33,948 nucleotides of DNA, taken from NCBI RefSeq assembly GCF_944387725.1, contig NZ_CALXGA010000017.1:1-33948 (forward strand), given 5' to 3'. The notes beneath the pieces are model-generated. The model saw nothing but the letters and a program-made list of their open reading frames with translations. It was not told the origin of the DNA and did no database searches. Positions 1 through 7,522 of this stretch are shown here, piece by piece (the first letter of the stretch is position 1; every line of letters starts with the position of its first letter). Position numbers and translations under genes: made by a program. This DNA comes from an uncultured Intestinimonas sp. Lineage in GTDB: Bacteria; Bacillota; Clostridia; Oscillospirales; Oscillospiraceae.

Positions 1-44
1 CATACCTTTTAGTTTCGCATATTTGCTCCTTTTGTGCAACTTTT

Positions 45-61
45 ATTTTTCAAACAAGCCC
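45..61 (+). repeat. orphan end of the MITE-like repeat
   Basis: These 17 bases are identical to the right end of the full-length element copies at 7232-7393 and 24730-24891. They are followed by TA (62-63) and then by the next copy, which is the same copy-TA-copy junction seen at 24891-24894. The rest of this copy is absent, so it looks like the remnant of a tandem pair that was deleted or rearranged. The short length leaves some room for chance. Confidence 0.55.
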
Positions 62-63
62 TA

Positions 64-218
64 GGGCTTGTTTGAAACATGTCAACATGCCCAACCGGCG
101 GGTCTTTTGTCCCCTGGACGGCGCAATTTTTCCTTGAAATCCGCCAGGATTCCTGCGAAAAAATTGCTTGCCAGAGGCCCAAAATCCCTCCCTGCTGGAC
201 ACATCGCCAATTTTCAAT
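64..218 (-). mobile_element. MITE-like element, copy 1 (inverted, one end truncated)
   Basis: This copy matches the 162-bp repeat family but lies in the opposite orientation to the other five. It starts with GGGCTTGTTTGAAAC after a TA dinucleotide and runs to the CCAATTTTCAA motif. The last seven or so bases of the far terminal repeat are missing and replaced by unrelated sequence from 219. It has no coding capacity. The short reading frames crossing it recur in every copy only because the DNA is repeated. Confidence 0.85.
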
Positions 219-404
219 GCGGAAAGCCGCAGGGCGGCACAGCCGCAAAAGAAACCGGCGGCCCTCTGCAAGAAAGCCGCCGCCGGCGGGCGAAAACAGC
301 ACAAAAAGCGCGGCAAAAACTGGCGCACATAGAAACCTGGCGCGGGGCAAAGCTATGTCTGGATTCCCAATCCACCATCAACGAACAGAGGAGATGTGAA
401 GCTT
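219..404 (+). other. upstream region of the spore protein gene
   Basis: This stretch holds no gene that I can support. It is the leader of the following spore protein gene and must contain its promoter, probably one read by a forespore sigma factor by analogy with the family. I could not identify a convincing -35/-10 pair. The ribosome binding site AGAGGAG lies at 387-393. Confidence 0.4.
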
Positions 405-611
405 ATGTCCAGCAACAACAACAATTCCAACCAGCCTGTGGTCCCCAGCGCCCGTGAGGCCCTCAACAAGTTCAAGATGGAGGCGGCCCAGGAGGTGGGC
501 GTCAACCTGAAGCAGGGCTACAACGGCGATCTCACCAGCCGCGAGGCCGGCAGCGTGGGCGGTCAGATGGTCAAAAAGATGATTCAGGCCTACGAGAACG
601 GGATGCAGTAA
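405..611 (+). CDS. alpha/beta-type small acid-soluble spore protein (SASP)
   Basis: This 68-residue protein has the hallmarks of alpha/beta SASPs: a polar Asn/Ser-rich start, an amphipathic segment ALNKFKMEAAQEVGV, and the C-terminal block REAGSVGGQMVKKMI. Members of the family coat forespore DNA, protect it from UV and hydrolysis, and are degraded by the GPR protease at germination. I chose the ATG at 405 because AGAGGAG (387-393) sits 11 bases upstream. A GTG at 396 would add three residues but lies only two bases from that site. The gene is monocistronic and ends at the terminator at 642-686. It implies an endospore-forming host. Confidence 0.93.
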   Translation: MSSNNNNSNQPVVPSAREALNKFKMEAAQEVGVNLKQGYNGDLTSREAGSVGGQMVKKMIQAYENGMQ

Positions 612-641
612 CCAGCTTTCCCGAAAACGGCCCGTAGCAAC

Positions 642-686
642 GCCCCGGGCCCGGAGGAACTTTCCTCCGGGCCCGGGGCCTTTTTC
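642..686. terminator. bidirectional intrinsic terminator
   Basis: A GC-rich stem of about 17 bp (GCCCCGGGCCCGGAGGA and its complement) has a very short loop and is followed by TTTTT. It lies between the convergent SASP and GH13 genes and can serve the plus-strand gene. For the minus-strand operon the stem is equally strong but the U-tract is poorer. Confidence 0.85.
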
Positions 687-694
687 CATCTTCT

Positions 695-2557
695 TTATCT
701 CTCTTCCGGCAGGCGGCGCAAAAGCAGGCCGGTCATGGGGGGCAGCTCAATGCGGGCCAGGCCGGTATCCCGGCGGGCAGGCCAGGCCACCCTGCCGTCC
801 AGATCGGCCCAGGCGCCGGGGAGTTCCAACCGGGCCGGGGTCCCGCCCCCGTTGGCGGCGCAGAGCACCACGTCCCCCTCCCAGGTCCGGGTAAAGGCCA
901 GCACTCCGTCCTCCGCCCGGACATACTGGATGTCCCCCCGGCGCAGGGGCGGGAGCGTCTGCCGGGCCCGGCCCAGGGCGGCGTACCAGGCCGTCAGGTC
1001 CCGGTCCTCACTCCCCCAGGGGAAGGGGCGGCGGTTGAAGGGGTCCTCAAAGCCCTCCATCCCCGCCTCGTCCCCGTAGTAGAGGGTAGGGCTGCCGGGA
1101 AAGGCGTACTGCACCAGAGAGGCCAGCCGCAGCCGCTGGAGGCCCCGCTGCCGCTCCTCCGGCGTCATGCGGTACTCGGCCCGCCACCCCTTACTCTGGG
1201 CGGCGCAATCGCTCCCTACCCCCAGCAGAGTGAGAATCCGCACCGTGTCGTGGGTGCCCAGGGCGTTCATGCCGGAGTGGAAGGCGGCGGGGGGGTAGTT
1301 CTCCCGCTGCTGCTCCATGGTCTCCCGGAAGGCCCCGGCGTCCCCCCCCAGCAGCCAGGAGAGCACCGCGTTGCGGAAGGGGTAGTTCATCAGACCGTCC
1401 AGATACCCCCCCTGGAGGTGCCGCCGCCGGACGCCGTAGGCGATCTTGTTGGAGCCGTCCTCCCACACCTCGCCGATGACCACCGCCTCGGGCTTCACCG
1501 CCCGGGCGGCGGCGTGGAGCCCGCGGATAAACTCGTCGGGGAGCTCGTCGGCCACGTCCAGCCGCCAGCCGTCCGCCCCGGCCTCCAGCCACCGGCGGAC
1601 GATGCTGTCTGGGTTTTCCACAATGTAATCCACATAGCTGGGCTCGGCCTCGTTCACCGCCGGCAGGGAGTAGATGCCCCACCAGGACTCGTATTGGTCC
1701 GGCCATTGGGAGAAGCGGTACCACCTGTAATAGGGGGACTCCTTGGACTGGTGGGCCCCCAGGCCGGGGTAGGAGCCATCCCCGTTGAAGTAGCGGCTCA
1801 CAAAGCCCTGGTGGTTGAAGACCCCGTCCAGCATCACCCGCATCCCCCGGGCCCGGGCGGCGGCGCAGAGGACCTCAAAGTCCTGATTGCTCCCCAGCAT
1901 GGGGTCGATCTTCTCGTAGTCCCCGGTGCCGTAGCGGTGGTTCTCCGCCCCCTCGAAGACAGGACAGAAGTAGAGGGTCTCCACCCCCAGGTCCCGAAGG
2001 TAGTCCAGCTTCTCCAGGACCCCGGCGAAGGAGCCGCCGAAGAAGTCCCGGTTGCGGACCTCCCCCCGCGCATCGGGCCGCCACTCCGGCTCCTCGTACC
2101 AGCCGGTGTGGACGCTGCGGCCCCCCACCATGCCGGTGGGGTCGGGAATGGAGGTGCGGCGGAAGCGGTCGGGGAAAATCTGATAGGTGACCCCCTCTCC
2201 AAACCAGGCCGGGACCTGGGCCGTGCCGTCGTAGACCGTGAGCTGCCGCTCCGGGAGCTCCAGGCGCCTCCCGTCCAGCCCCTCCAGAAGGAAGGAGTAC
2301 CAGATCAGGCCCAGGTAGTCCCCGGTGTCCAGGGTGCAGGAAAAGAGGTCCCGGTCCTCCTCCAGCCCCGTCCAGGGCATGGGGAGGGTGCGGACCTCGT
2401 TGTCCCAAAACTCAAACCGGGCCCGGAGAAAGGCCCGGGACCAGCCCTCCCCCCGGCCGGGCCGGAGGGTCAGGGCTACCTGGGTCCCGGAGGGGACCGC
2501 CCCGAAGGGGGTCTTGCACCGGGGGTCCCGGGAATCAAAGGTGGTGTGCTCGCTCAA
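695..2557 (-). CDS. GH13 family alpha-glycosidase (neopullulanase/cyclomaltodextrinase-like)
   Basis: This 620-residue alpha-amylase superfamily enzyme probably hydrolyses alpha-1,4 (and possibly alpha-1,6) links in maltodextrins, pullulan or cyclodextrins. An N-terminal beta-sandwich-like region (about 1-115, CBM34-type placement) precedes the TIM barrel. The four GH13 signatures are visible: DGVFNHQG (Asp at about 244), GWRLDVADE with nucleophile Asp at about 334, GEVWE with acid/base Glu at about 363, and GTHDT with His-Asp at about 436-437. No signal peptide is evident, so it is likely cytoplasmic. I chose the TTG at 2557 because GAGGG lies six bases upstream; a TTG five codons further up lacks a site. 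It follows mrdA by 28 bp and may be the last gene of that operon, although its function is unrelated. Confidence 0.88.
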   Translation of the reverse strand: MSEHTTFDSRDPRCKTPFGAVPSGTQVALTLRPGRGEGWSRAFLRARFEFWDNEVRTLPMPWTGLEEDRDLFSCTLDTGDYLGLIWYSFLLEGLDGRRLELPERQLTVYDGTAQVPAWFGEGVTYQIFPDRFRRTSIPDPTGMVGGRSVHTGWYEEPEWRPDARGEVRNRDFFGGSFAGVLEKLDYLRDLGVETLYFCPVFEGAENHRYGTGDYEKIDPMLGSNQDFEVLCAAARARGMRVMLDGVFNHQGFVSRYFNGDGSYPGLGAHQSKESPYYRWYRFSQWPDQYESWWGIYSLPAVNEAEPSYVDYIVENPDSIVRRWLEAGADGWRLDVADELPDEFIRGLHAAARAVKPEAVVIGEVWEDGSNKIAYGVRRRHLQGGYLDGLMNYPFRNAVLSWLLGGDAGAFRETMEQQRENYPPAAFHSGMNALGTHDTVRILTLLGVGSDCAAQSKGWRAEYRMTPEERQRGLQRLRLASLVQYAFPGSPTLYYGDEAGMEGFEDPFNRRPFPWGSEDRDLTAWYAALGRARQTLPPLRRGDIQYVRAEDGVLAFTRTWEGDVVLCAANGGGTPARLELPGAWADLDGRVAWPARRDTGLARIELPPMTGLLLRRLPEER

Positions 2558-2585
2558 GAAAATCCCTCGCAATGGCGTAAAAATT

Positions 2586-4703
2586 TCAGCGTAGAAGGGT
2601 GTTCTCCGGGGTCACTGTCTCCATGCCGCCGCCGGAGGAGAAGTAGTACTCCAGAATCTCCACGGCGATGCCGGCCAGGAGGGAACCGGAACCCCCCCGT
2701 TCCACCACGATGGCCACGGCGATCTCCGGGTCGTCGTAGGGGGCGAAGCAGACAAAGAGGTTGTTGGACTGGGTGGCGCTGCTGACCTGGGCCGATCCCG
2801 TCTTGGCGGCCACCGGGATGTCCAGATTGGCAAAGTAGCCCCGGGCGGAGCCCTCGGTGGTCACCAGCAGCATCCCCTCAGTGACAGCCGCGAGATTTTC
2901 GGGGTCCAGGTCCAGCTCATTGAGGACCTGAGGCTCGTACTGGTAGGCCACCTGGGAGTAGTCGCTGGACTTGACCTCCTTGAGGAGGTGGGCAGCGTAG
3001 TGGGTGCCGCCGTTGGCCAGGGTGGCCGCATAGTTGGCCAACTGGAGGGGGGTGAACAGGCTGTTGCCCTGGCCGATGGCGATTTGAAGGGTGATGCCGT
3101 CGTACCAGGGAAGGCCCAGGCTGAGGGTGGTCTCCTCGCAGTCCATCCGTCCGGTGGACTCCGCGATCTCAATGCCTGTGGGTTCCCCCAGGCCGAAGCG
3201 GGCGGCGTATTCCGCCAGCGTCTCCTCGCCCAGCCGCCGGCCCACATCGTAGAAGAAGACGTTGCAGGAGTCCCGGATGGCCTCGGTGACATTCTCCAGG
3301 CCGTGGGTGCCGCGGGACTCCCGGTAGAGCCAGCACATGGGCTGGTAGTCCGGGTAGGCGCGGTAGCGGCCGGTGTCCAAAATCTCCGTCTCCGGGGTGA
3401 TGAGCCCCTCCTCCAGCCCGGCCAGGCCGGTGACCATCTTGAAGGTGGAACCAGGGGGATAGGCGCCCTGGGTGGCCCGGTTGAACAGGGGACGCAGGGG
3501 GTCGGCATTCAGAGTGTTGTAATTCTGGGTGTAGGTGGTTGGGTCATAGGTGGGGTAGGAGGCACTGGCCAGCACCCCGCCGGTCATGTCCACCACCACT
3601 GCCGCGCCGCCCTGGGTGTCCTGGGAGGTCAGGCCCTCGATGCCCTCGGCCAGGGCCCGCTCCACCGCCTCCTGGAGCTTGATGTCCAGGGTGAGGACCA
3701 CGTTGTCCCCGGGGTCGGGGGCCAGGACCTCTCCGGTGGCGCTGTCCACCGCCCAATTCTCGTCCCCGCTGACCACCTTGCCCTGGTCGTCGGTCTCGAT
3801 GGACCGCCGGCCCGGGGTACCGTGGAGGTAGGACTCAAAGGCTTGCTCCACCCCGCCCCGGCCCACCCGGGCGTCCATGGAATAGCCCAGCTCCGCATAG
3901 TAGTCCACCTCCTCGGGATAGATGGAGGTCACCAGCCCCAGAAGATGGGCGGCATAGGTGGTGTTGTAGACCCGGGTGGAGGTGGTGTCGATATTGACCC
4001 CCGCCAGTCCCGCCTCCGTGACCTTGACAATGAAGGGCATCTGGACGTCCTGGGCGAAGACGTAGGCGGTATAGGTGATCTCCCGGTCCCGGAGGGTGAG
4101 CTCATAGCGCACCCCGATCAGGGCACGGGCCTCGGCGTCGGAGAGGGCGGGGTCCACCTCATAATCGTCCCGCAGGACCTCCATAAAGGCCTGGGCGCTG
4201 GGCCGGACGGAGCCCAGGCCGGCCTGGGCGGTCTCCCGGATCGAGTCCACCTCCTCCTCATCGGGCAGGAGGCCGCTCCAGTCCCGGTCGGCCGCCAGGC
4301 GCTGGAGGTTGCTCACCGCCCCGGAGGCGGCGGAGTCCAGGGTGAAGACAAAGGGGGCGGTTTCGGAGACCGGCAGGGTATCTGCCCACGCCACCCCCTC
4401 CTCCCGGCTGATGGAGAGGAGTTTGAGGAGAATCTCGTTCTCCTCTCCCCCCATAAAGGAGGTGTCCAGGCGCACGTTGTAGCTCTCCTGGTTGGTGACC
4501 AGGACCCGGCCATAGCGGTCCAGAATCTCCCCCCGGGCGGCCTCCACCGTCTCCGTGCGGGCGATGCGCCGCTGGGACTGCTCCAGATACTCCGCCCCGT
4601 GGACGTACTGGAGGTCGTAGAGGACCCAGACAAAGGCGAACAGGATGGCCCCCAGCAGGGCGATGATGCTGCGGACGCGAAATCGAAACTGCTTGCCGTC
4701 CAT
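2586..4703 (-). CDS. mrdA: penicillin-binding protein 2 (elongasome transpeptidase)
   Basis: This 705-residue class B PBP cross-links peptidoglycan during cell elongation with the MreCD/RodA machinery. A single N-terminal membrane segment (about 11-32) is followed by the dimerisation domain containing ARGEILDRYGRVL, then the transpeptidase domain. The three active-site motifs are intact: STFK (419-422, nucleophile Ser419), SCN (479-481) and KTG (634-636). The ATG at 4703 has AAGGAG eight bases upstream. The gene lies directly downstream of mreC and mreD, the usual arrangement in Firmicutes. Length is typical for clostridial PBP2/SpoVD-type proteins. The absence of PASTA domains and the mre context favour PBP2 over SpoVD. 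Confidence 0.93.
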   Translation of the reverse strand: MDGKQFRFRVRSIIALLGAILFAFVWVLYDLQYVHGAEYLEQSQRRIARTETVEAARGEILDRYGRVLVTNQESYNVRLDTSFMGGEENEILLKLLSISREEGVAWADTLPVSETAPFVFTLDSAASGAVSNLQRLAADRDWSGLLPDEEEVDSIRETAQAGLGSVRPSAQAFMEVLRDDYEVDPALSDAEARALIGVRYELTLRDREITYTAYVFAQDVQMPFIVKVTEAGLAGVNIDTTSTRVYNTTYAAHLLGLVTSIYPEEVDYYAELGYSMDARVGRGGVEQAFESYLHGTPGRRSIETDDQGKVVSGDENWAVDSATGEVLAPDPGDNVVLTLDIKLQEAVERALAEGIEGLTSQDTQGGAAVVVDMTGGVLASASYPTYDPTTYTQNYNTLNADPLRPLFNRATQGAYPPGSTFKMVTGLAGLEEGLITPETEILDTGRYRAYPDYQPMCWLYRESRGTHGLENVTEAIRDSCNVFFYDVGRRLGEETLAEYAARFGLGEPTGIEIAESTGRMDCEETTLSLGLPWYDGITLQIAIGQGNSLFTPLQLANYAATLANGGTHYAAHLLKEVKSSDYSQVAYQYEPQVLNELDLDPENLAAVTEGMLLVTTEGSARGYFANLDIPVAAKTGSAQVSSATQSNNLFVCFAPYDDPEIAVAIVVERGGSGSLLAGIAVEILEYYFSSGGGMETVTPENTLLR

Positions 4704-4746
4704 GGCTGCTCCTTTCTAAAACGCGGGGAAGGGCGCTGAAATGGAA

Positions 4747-5259
4747 TCAGAGCCGCAGAAACTTGTGAATCCGCCGCCGCACCCAGAAAAACCAGGGATA
4801 GAGGGGGCAGACAAAGCACAAGGACCAGAGAAGCTCCGGCACGGCCACCTCCAGCAGGGCCGGGAGGTGGGCAAGGCCCGTAAAGAGCCCCGAGACCACC
4901 CGGGCGGCGGCGATGACGGCCAGGGCGGCGGCGGCGCAGAGCAGGGATCCGCCGAAGTTCCGGCGCAGGGCGTACTGGGCGGCGGCCCCGGCTCCCCAGC
5001 CCAGCAGGCACAGGCCCAGGGTCATCCCCCCCCAGCCGCCGTAGTACACGGCGTCGCAGAGGATGCCCACCCCCAGGCCGAAGCCGGCCCCGGCCACAGT
5101 CCCCTCCAGCACCGCCACGGTGACGGCGGCCACCGGCAGCAGCATGGGAACCACTCCCAGCACCGGAAAGCGGTTGAGGACATAGACCTCCAGCCACCAC
5201 ACCGGCAGCAGGGCCAGGGCGTAGATTGTCCATTTTCGGACGTGATCCTGACGGGTCAA
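4747..5259 (-). CDS. mreD: rod shape-determining protein MreD
   Basis: This 170-residue, almost wholly hydrophobic protein has about five membrane-spanning stretches and a basic C-terminal tail (RRRIHKF), which fits MreD. MreD helps anchor MreC and the elongation complex in the membrane. Sequence conservation in the family is low, so the call rests mainly on size, hydropathy and position between mreC and mrdA. The start is a TTG at 5259, with GAGGAGG seven bases upstream. The 19-bp gap to mreC fits one transcript. Confidence 0.9.
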   Translation of the reverse strand: MTRQDHVRKWTIYALALLPVWWLEVYVLNRFPVLGVVPMLLPVAAVTVAVLEGTVAGAGFGLGVGILCDAVYYGGWGGMTLGLCLLGWGAGAAAQYALRRNFGGSLLCAAAALAVIAAARVVSGLFTGLAHLPALLEVAVPELLWSLCFVCPLYPWFFWVRRRIHKFLRL

Positions 5260-5278
5260 GACGAGACCTCCTCGGGGG

Positions 5279-6121
5279 TTACTCTACGATGTCGAAGTCC
5301 TTGATGATGAAGACCTGGACCAAACTCTCCAGGTCGGCCGCCGGCGTGATGACGGCGTAGCGGGACATGCCGGAGGCGTCGGTGTGGATGGACGCGATGG
5401 TCCCCACCACCAGGTCGGAGGGGTAGTTCCCCCCCAGGCCGGAGGTGAGCACCAGGTCCCCGGTAAGCAGCTCCGTGTTCTCCGGCAGGTAGGTGAGCTT
5501 CAGCCGCTCCTGGGCCATGAGGGTGAAGTCCCCTTCGAGAATGGCGATGGACTCGGTGCGGGAGAGCAGGGCCCCCATCTCCAGGGTGGCGTCCACCACG
5601 GTAATCATGGTGGACCAGTTGGTCCCCGCCTCGTCGATGATGCCCACCAGATTCCCGGCGGCGTCCACCACGCAGTCCCCCGCCGCCACCCCCTGGGCGG
5701 AGCCCTTGCTGAGGGTCATGGTGGAGGCCCAGTTGCTGGTGGAGCGGGCGGTGATGGTGGCCGACTCAAAGGTGAGCTCCCGGCGCTGCTCCCGCAGGCC
5801 CAGCAGCTCCCGCAGGCGCTCGTTCTCCTTGACGGCGGCCTCGGCGTCCCGGGCCGTCTCCTGGAGCTGGGCCAGCTCGGCCCGCAGGCGCTCGTTTTCG
5901 GCCTGGAGCTCCTCATAGTGGAAGGAGTAGTTGTAGATCCCCTCGGCCCAGCCGGCCAGGGCGGAGATGCCGTCCCGAATGGGGGTGGTCACCACCCCCA
6001 GGACGTTTTCCAGGGGGTTGGGCGCCCCCTGGAACAGGTAGGAGCCCACGGCGGTGAGGGCGGCCAGGAGGGCGGCGGCAATGAGGATCAAAAGGCCGTT
6101 GTTGCGGAAAAAGTCCTTCAA
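5279..6121 (-). CDS. mreC: rod shape-determining protein MreC
   Basis: This 280-residue protein has an N-terminal membrane anchor (about 8-30), a coiled coil with many Glu/Leu residues (about 70-110, LQAENERLRAELAQLQET) and the C-terminal double beta-barrel domain of MreC, which lies outside the membrane and organises PBP2. The start is a TTG at 6121, with AAGGAG nine bases upstream. A reading frame extending further upstream overlaps maf and is not needed. The ribosome binding site of mreC overlaps the end of maf, so the two are probably translated from one message. No mreB lies in the window. Confidence 0.93.
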   Translation of the reverse strand: MKDFFRNNGLLILIAAALLAALTAVGSYLFQGAPNPLENVLGVVTTPIRDGISALAGWAEGIYNYSFHYEELQAENERLRAELAQLQETARDAEAAVKENERLRELLGLREQRRELTFESATITARSTSNWASTMTLSKGSAQGVAAGDCVVDAAGNLVGIIDEAGTNWSTMITVVDATLEMGALLSRTESIAILEGDFTLMAQERLKLTYLPENTELLTGDLVLTSGLGGNYPSDLVVGTIASIHTDASGMSRYAVITPAADLESLVQVFIIKDFDIVE

Positions 6122-6134
6122 TGGCGGTATCTCC

Positions 6135-6728
6135 TTATTCCGGCAGGGCCCCAGCGTCCTCCAGGGGACGGACCCCGAACCGGGAGAGCATCCGTCCCAG
6201 GCGGCACAGGGGCAGCCCCATGACGTTGAAGTAATCCCCCTCCAGCCGCTCCGCCAGCAGGGCCCCCAGGCCCTGGATGCCGTAGGCCCCGGCCTTGTCC
6301 ATGGGCTCCCCGGTGGAGACATAGGCGGCGATCTCTTCCGGGGACAGGGAGCGGAAGGTGACAGCGGTGACTTCGTGCTCGGTGCGCCGGACTCCGTCCC
6401 GGATCAGGGTGACGCCGGTGTAGACCTGGTGGGTGCGTCCCGAGAGGGAAGTGAGCATGCTCACAGCCTCCTCCCGGTCCTGCGGCTTCCCCAGAATAGC
6501 GCCGTCCAGGGACACCACTGTATCGGCGGCCAGAATCAGGTCCCCGGGGGCGGCCCCGGCGGCCACCGCCTCCCCCTTCCGGGCCGAGAGGACCTCCACC
6601 ACCTCTGCCGGGGAGAGGCCGGGGACCACGCGCTCGTCGGCGTCGGAGGCCCGGACTGTGAAGGTCAGTCCGATCTGCTCCAAAAGCTGCCGCCGCCGGG
6701 GAGAGCCGGAGGCAAGAATCAACTGCAT
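6135..6728 (-). CDS. maf: Maf family nucleoside triphosphate pyrophosphatase
   Basis: This 197-residue Maf/Ham1-like protein hydrolyses non-canonical or excess nucleoside triphosphates (dTTP/UTP or methylated forms in characterised members) to monophosphates. The diagnostic N-terminal loop ASGSPRRRQLLE (residues 6-17), the metal-site block AADTVV (about 66-71) and the downstream GKPQDREEAVSML are present. Maf next to mreC/mreD is a widespread arrangement linked to septum and shape control in Bacillus. It sits 29 bp downstream of dut, which gives a pair of nucleotide-sanitising enzymes at the head of the mre block. Confidence 0.94.
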   Translation of the reverse strand: MQLILASGSPRRRQLLEQIGLTFTVRASDADERVVPGLSPAEVVEVLSARKGEAVAAGAAPGDLILAADTVVSLDGAILGKPQDREEAVSMLTSLSGRTHQVYTGVTLIRDGVRRTEHEVTAVTFRSLSPEEIAAYVSTGEPMDKAGAYGIQGLGALLAERLEGDYFNVMGLPLCRLGRMLSRFGVRPLEDAGALPE

Positions 6729-6757
6729 GGGTACAACACCTCGTTTTCTATGGGCCC

Positions 6758-7207
6758 TCAGAGGCCGGTGGAGCCGAAGCCCCCGGTCCCCCGGGCGGTC
6801 TCGTCCAGGTCCTCCACCGGCACCAGCCGGGCCTGGACCACCGGCACCACCGCCAGCTGGGCGATGCGATCCCCAGGCCGGACGGTGTAGGGGACGTGGG
6901 AGAGGTTGGTGAGCCCCACCCGAATCTCCCCCCGGTAGTCGCTGTCAATGACCCCCACCCCGTTGGAGAGGGCGATGCCGTGCTTGACCCCCAGCCCCGA
7001 TCGGGCGAAGACCAGGGCCATATACGCCGCCGAGGGCAGGGCGATGGCCAGGCCGGTGGGGATGCTCACCAGGGCCCCGGGGGAGAGGGTCAAAGGCTCG
7101 TCCAGGCAGGCATGGAGGTCCATGGCCGCCGCGCCGGGGCTGGCGTAGTAGGGAAGGGGCAGCTCCCCGCCCAGCTTGGGGGAGACGGCTTTGATTTTCA
7201 GTTCCAT
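6758..7207 (-). CDS. dut: deoxyuridine 5'-triphosphate nucleotidohydrolase (dUTPase)
   Basis: This 149-residue trimeric-type dUTPase converts dUTP to dUMP and pyrophosphate, which keeps uracil out of DNA and supplies thymidylate synthesis. All five family motifs are seen: PGAAAMDL (motif 1), ARSGLG (2), GVIDSDYRGE (3, with the catalytic Asp), RPGDRIAQL (4) and the C-terminal RGTGGFGSTG (5), which closes over the active site. Start ATG 7207. Only 22 bp separate the start from a MITE-like element, so the ancestral upstream context is displaced. Transcription must come through or from that element. Confidence 0.96.
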   Translation of the reverse strand: MELKIKAVSPKLGGELPLPYYASPGAAAMDLHACLDEPLTLSPGALVSIPTGLAIALPSAAYMALVFARSGLGVKHGIALSNGVGVIDSDYRGEIRVGLTNLSHVPYTVRPGDRIAQLAVVPVVQARLVPVEDLDETARGTGGFGSTGL

Positions 7208-7231
7208 AACAGGGCTCCTCGTGTTTCTCTA

Positions 7232-7393
7232 GGGCTTGTTTGAAAATTGGCGATGTGTCCAGCAGCGAGGGATTTTGAGCCGCTGGCAAGCAATTTTTTT
7301 GCAGGAATCCTGGCGGATTTCAAGGAAAAATTGCGCCGTCCAGGGGGCAAAAGACCCGCCGGTTGGGCATGTTGACATTTTTCAAACAAGCCC
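7232..7393 (+). mobile_element. MITE-like element, copy 2 (full length)
   Basis: This 162-bp element has inverted ends GGGCTTGTTTGAAA and is flanked by TA on both sides (7230-7231 and 7394-7395). Its interior is an imperfect nested palindrome, for example CAATTTTTT near 7290 against AAAAATTG near 7330, around AATCC-TGGC-GGATT. There is no transposase. The TA target is typical of IS630/Tc1-mariner relatives, so it could be a non-autonomous derivative of such an element. It lies inside an otherwise co-directional gene block, between the tiny ORF at 7393-7503 and dut. Confidence 0.92.
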
Positions 7394-7503
7394 TAGTTGG
7401 ATGGCTTTGCCGGGCATCCGTCCGCTCGGCGGCTCCTGCGACAGCGCATCAGGGCGGCGGCGTTTAGGACCACGTTCCACCCTTTCGGCGGTTTCTTCTG
7501 CAC
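7393..7503 (-). CDS. possible small basic protein (36 aa), unrecognised
   Basis: A GTG start at 7503 has AAAGGAG eight bases upstream and opens a 36-codon frame rich in Arg, Lys and Pro (PPKGWNVVLNAAALMRCRR near the start). It ends at a TAG whose TA is the target dinucleotide of the adjacent repeat element; without the element the same TAG would still form. It follows the U32 gene by 19 bp. I recognise no family. The good ribosome binding site argues for translation, but the short length and low complexity argue for caution. It could equally be part of another interspersed repeat. Confidence 0.35.
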   Translation of the reverse strand: MQKKPPKGWNVVLNAAALMRCRRSRRADGCPAKPSN

Positions 7504-7522
7504 GGGTTTCGCTCCTTTCCAG

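Noticed and set aside
9-40. Minus-strand AAAGGAG followed by ATG CGA AAC TAA near the window start
   Set aside because: It is only a three-codon frame. It could be a leader or upstream signal for a gene outside the window, but nothing here supports a call.
1250-2785. Long plus-strand reading frame opposite the GH13 gene
   Set aside because: It is the mirror of a gene with intact catalytic motifs. The high GC keeps antisense frames open, and the translation is Gly/Pro/Val-rich with no domain.
7460-7490. AGGGTGGAAC resembling the start of a T-box motif on the minus strand
   Set aside because: The motif stops after ten bases (GTGG instead of CGCG), no terminator follows, and the downstream genes are not amino-acid related.
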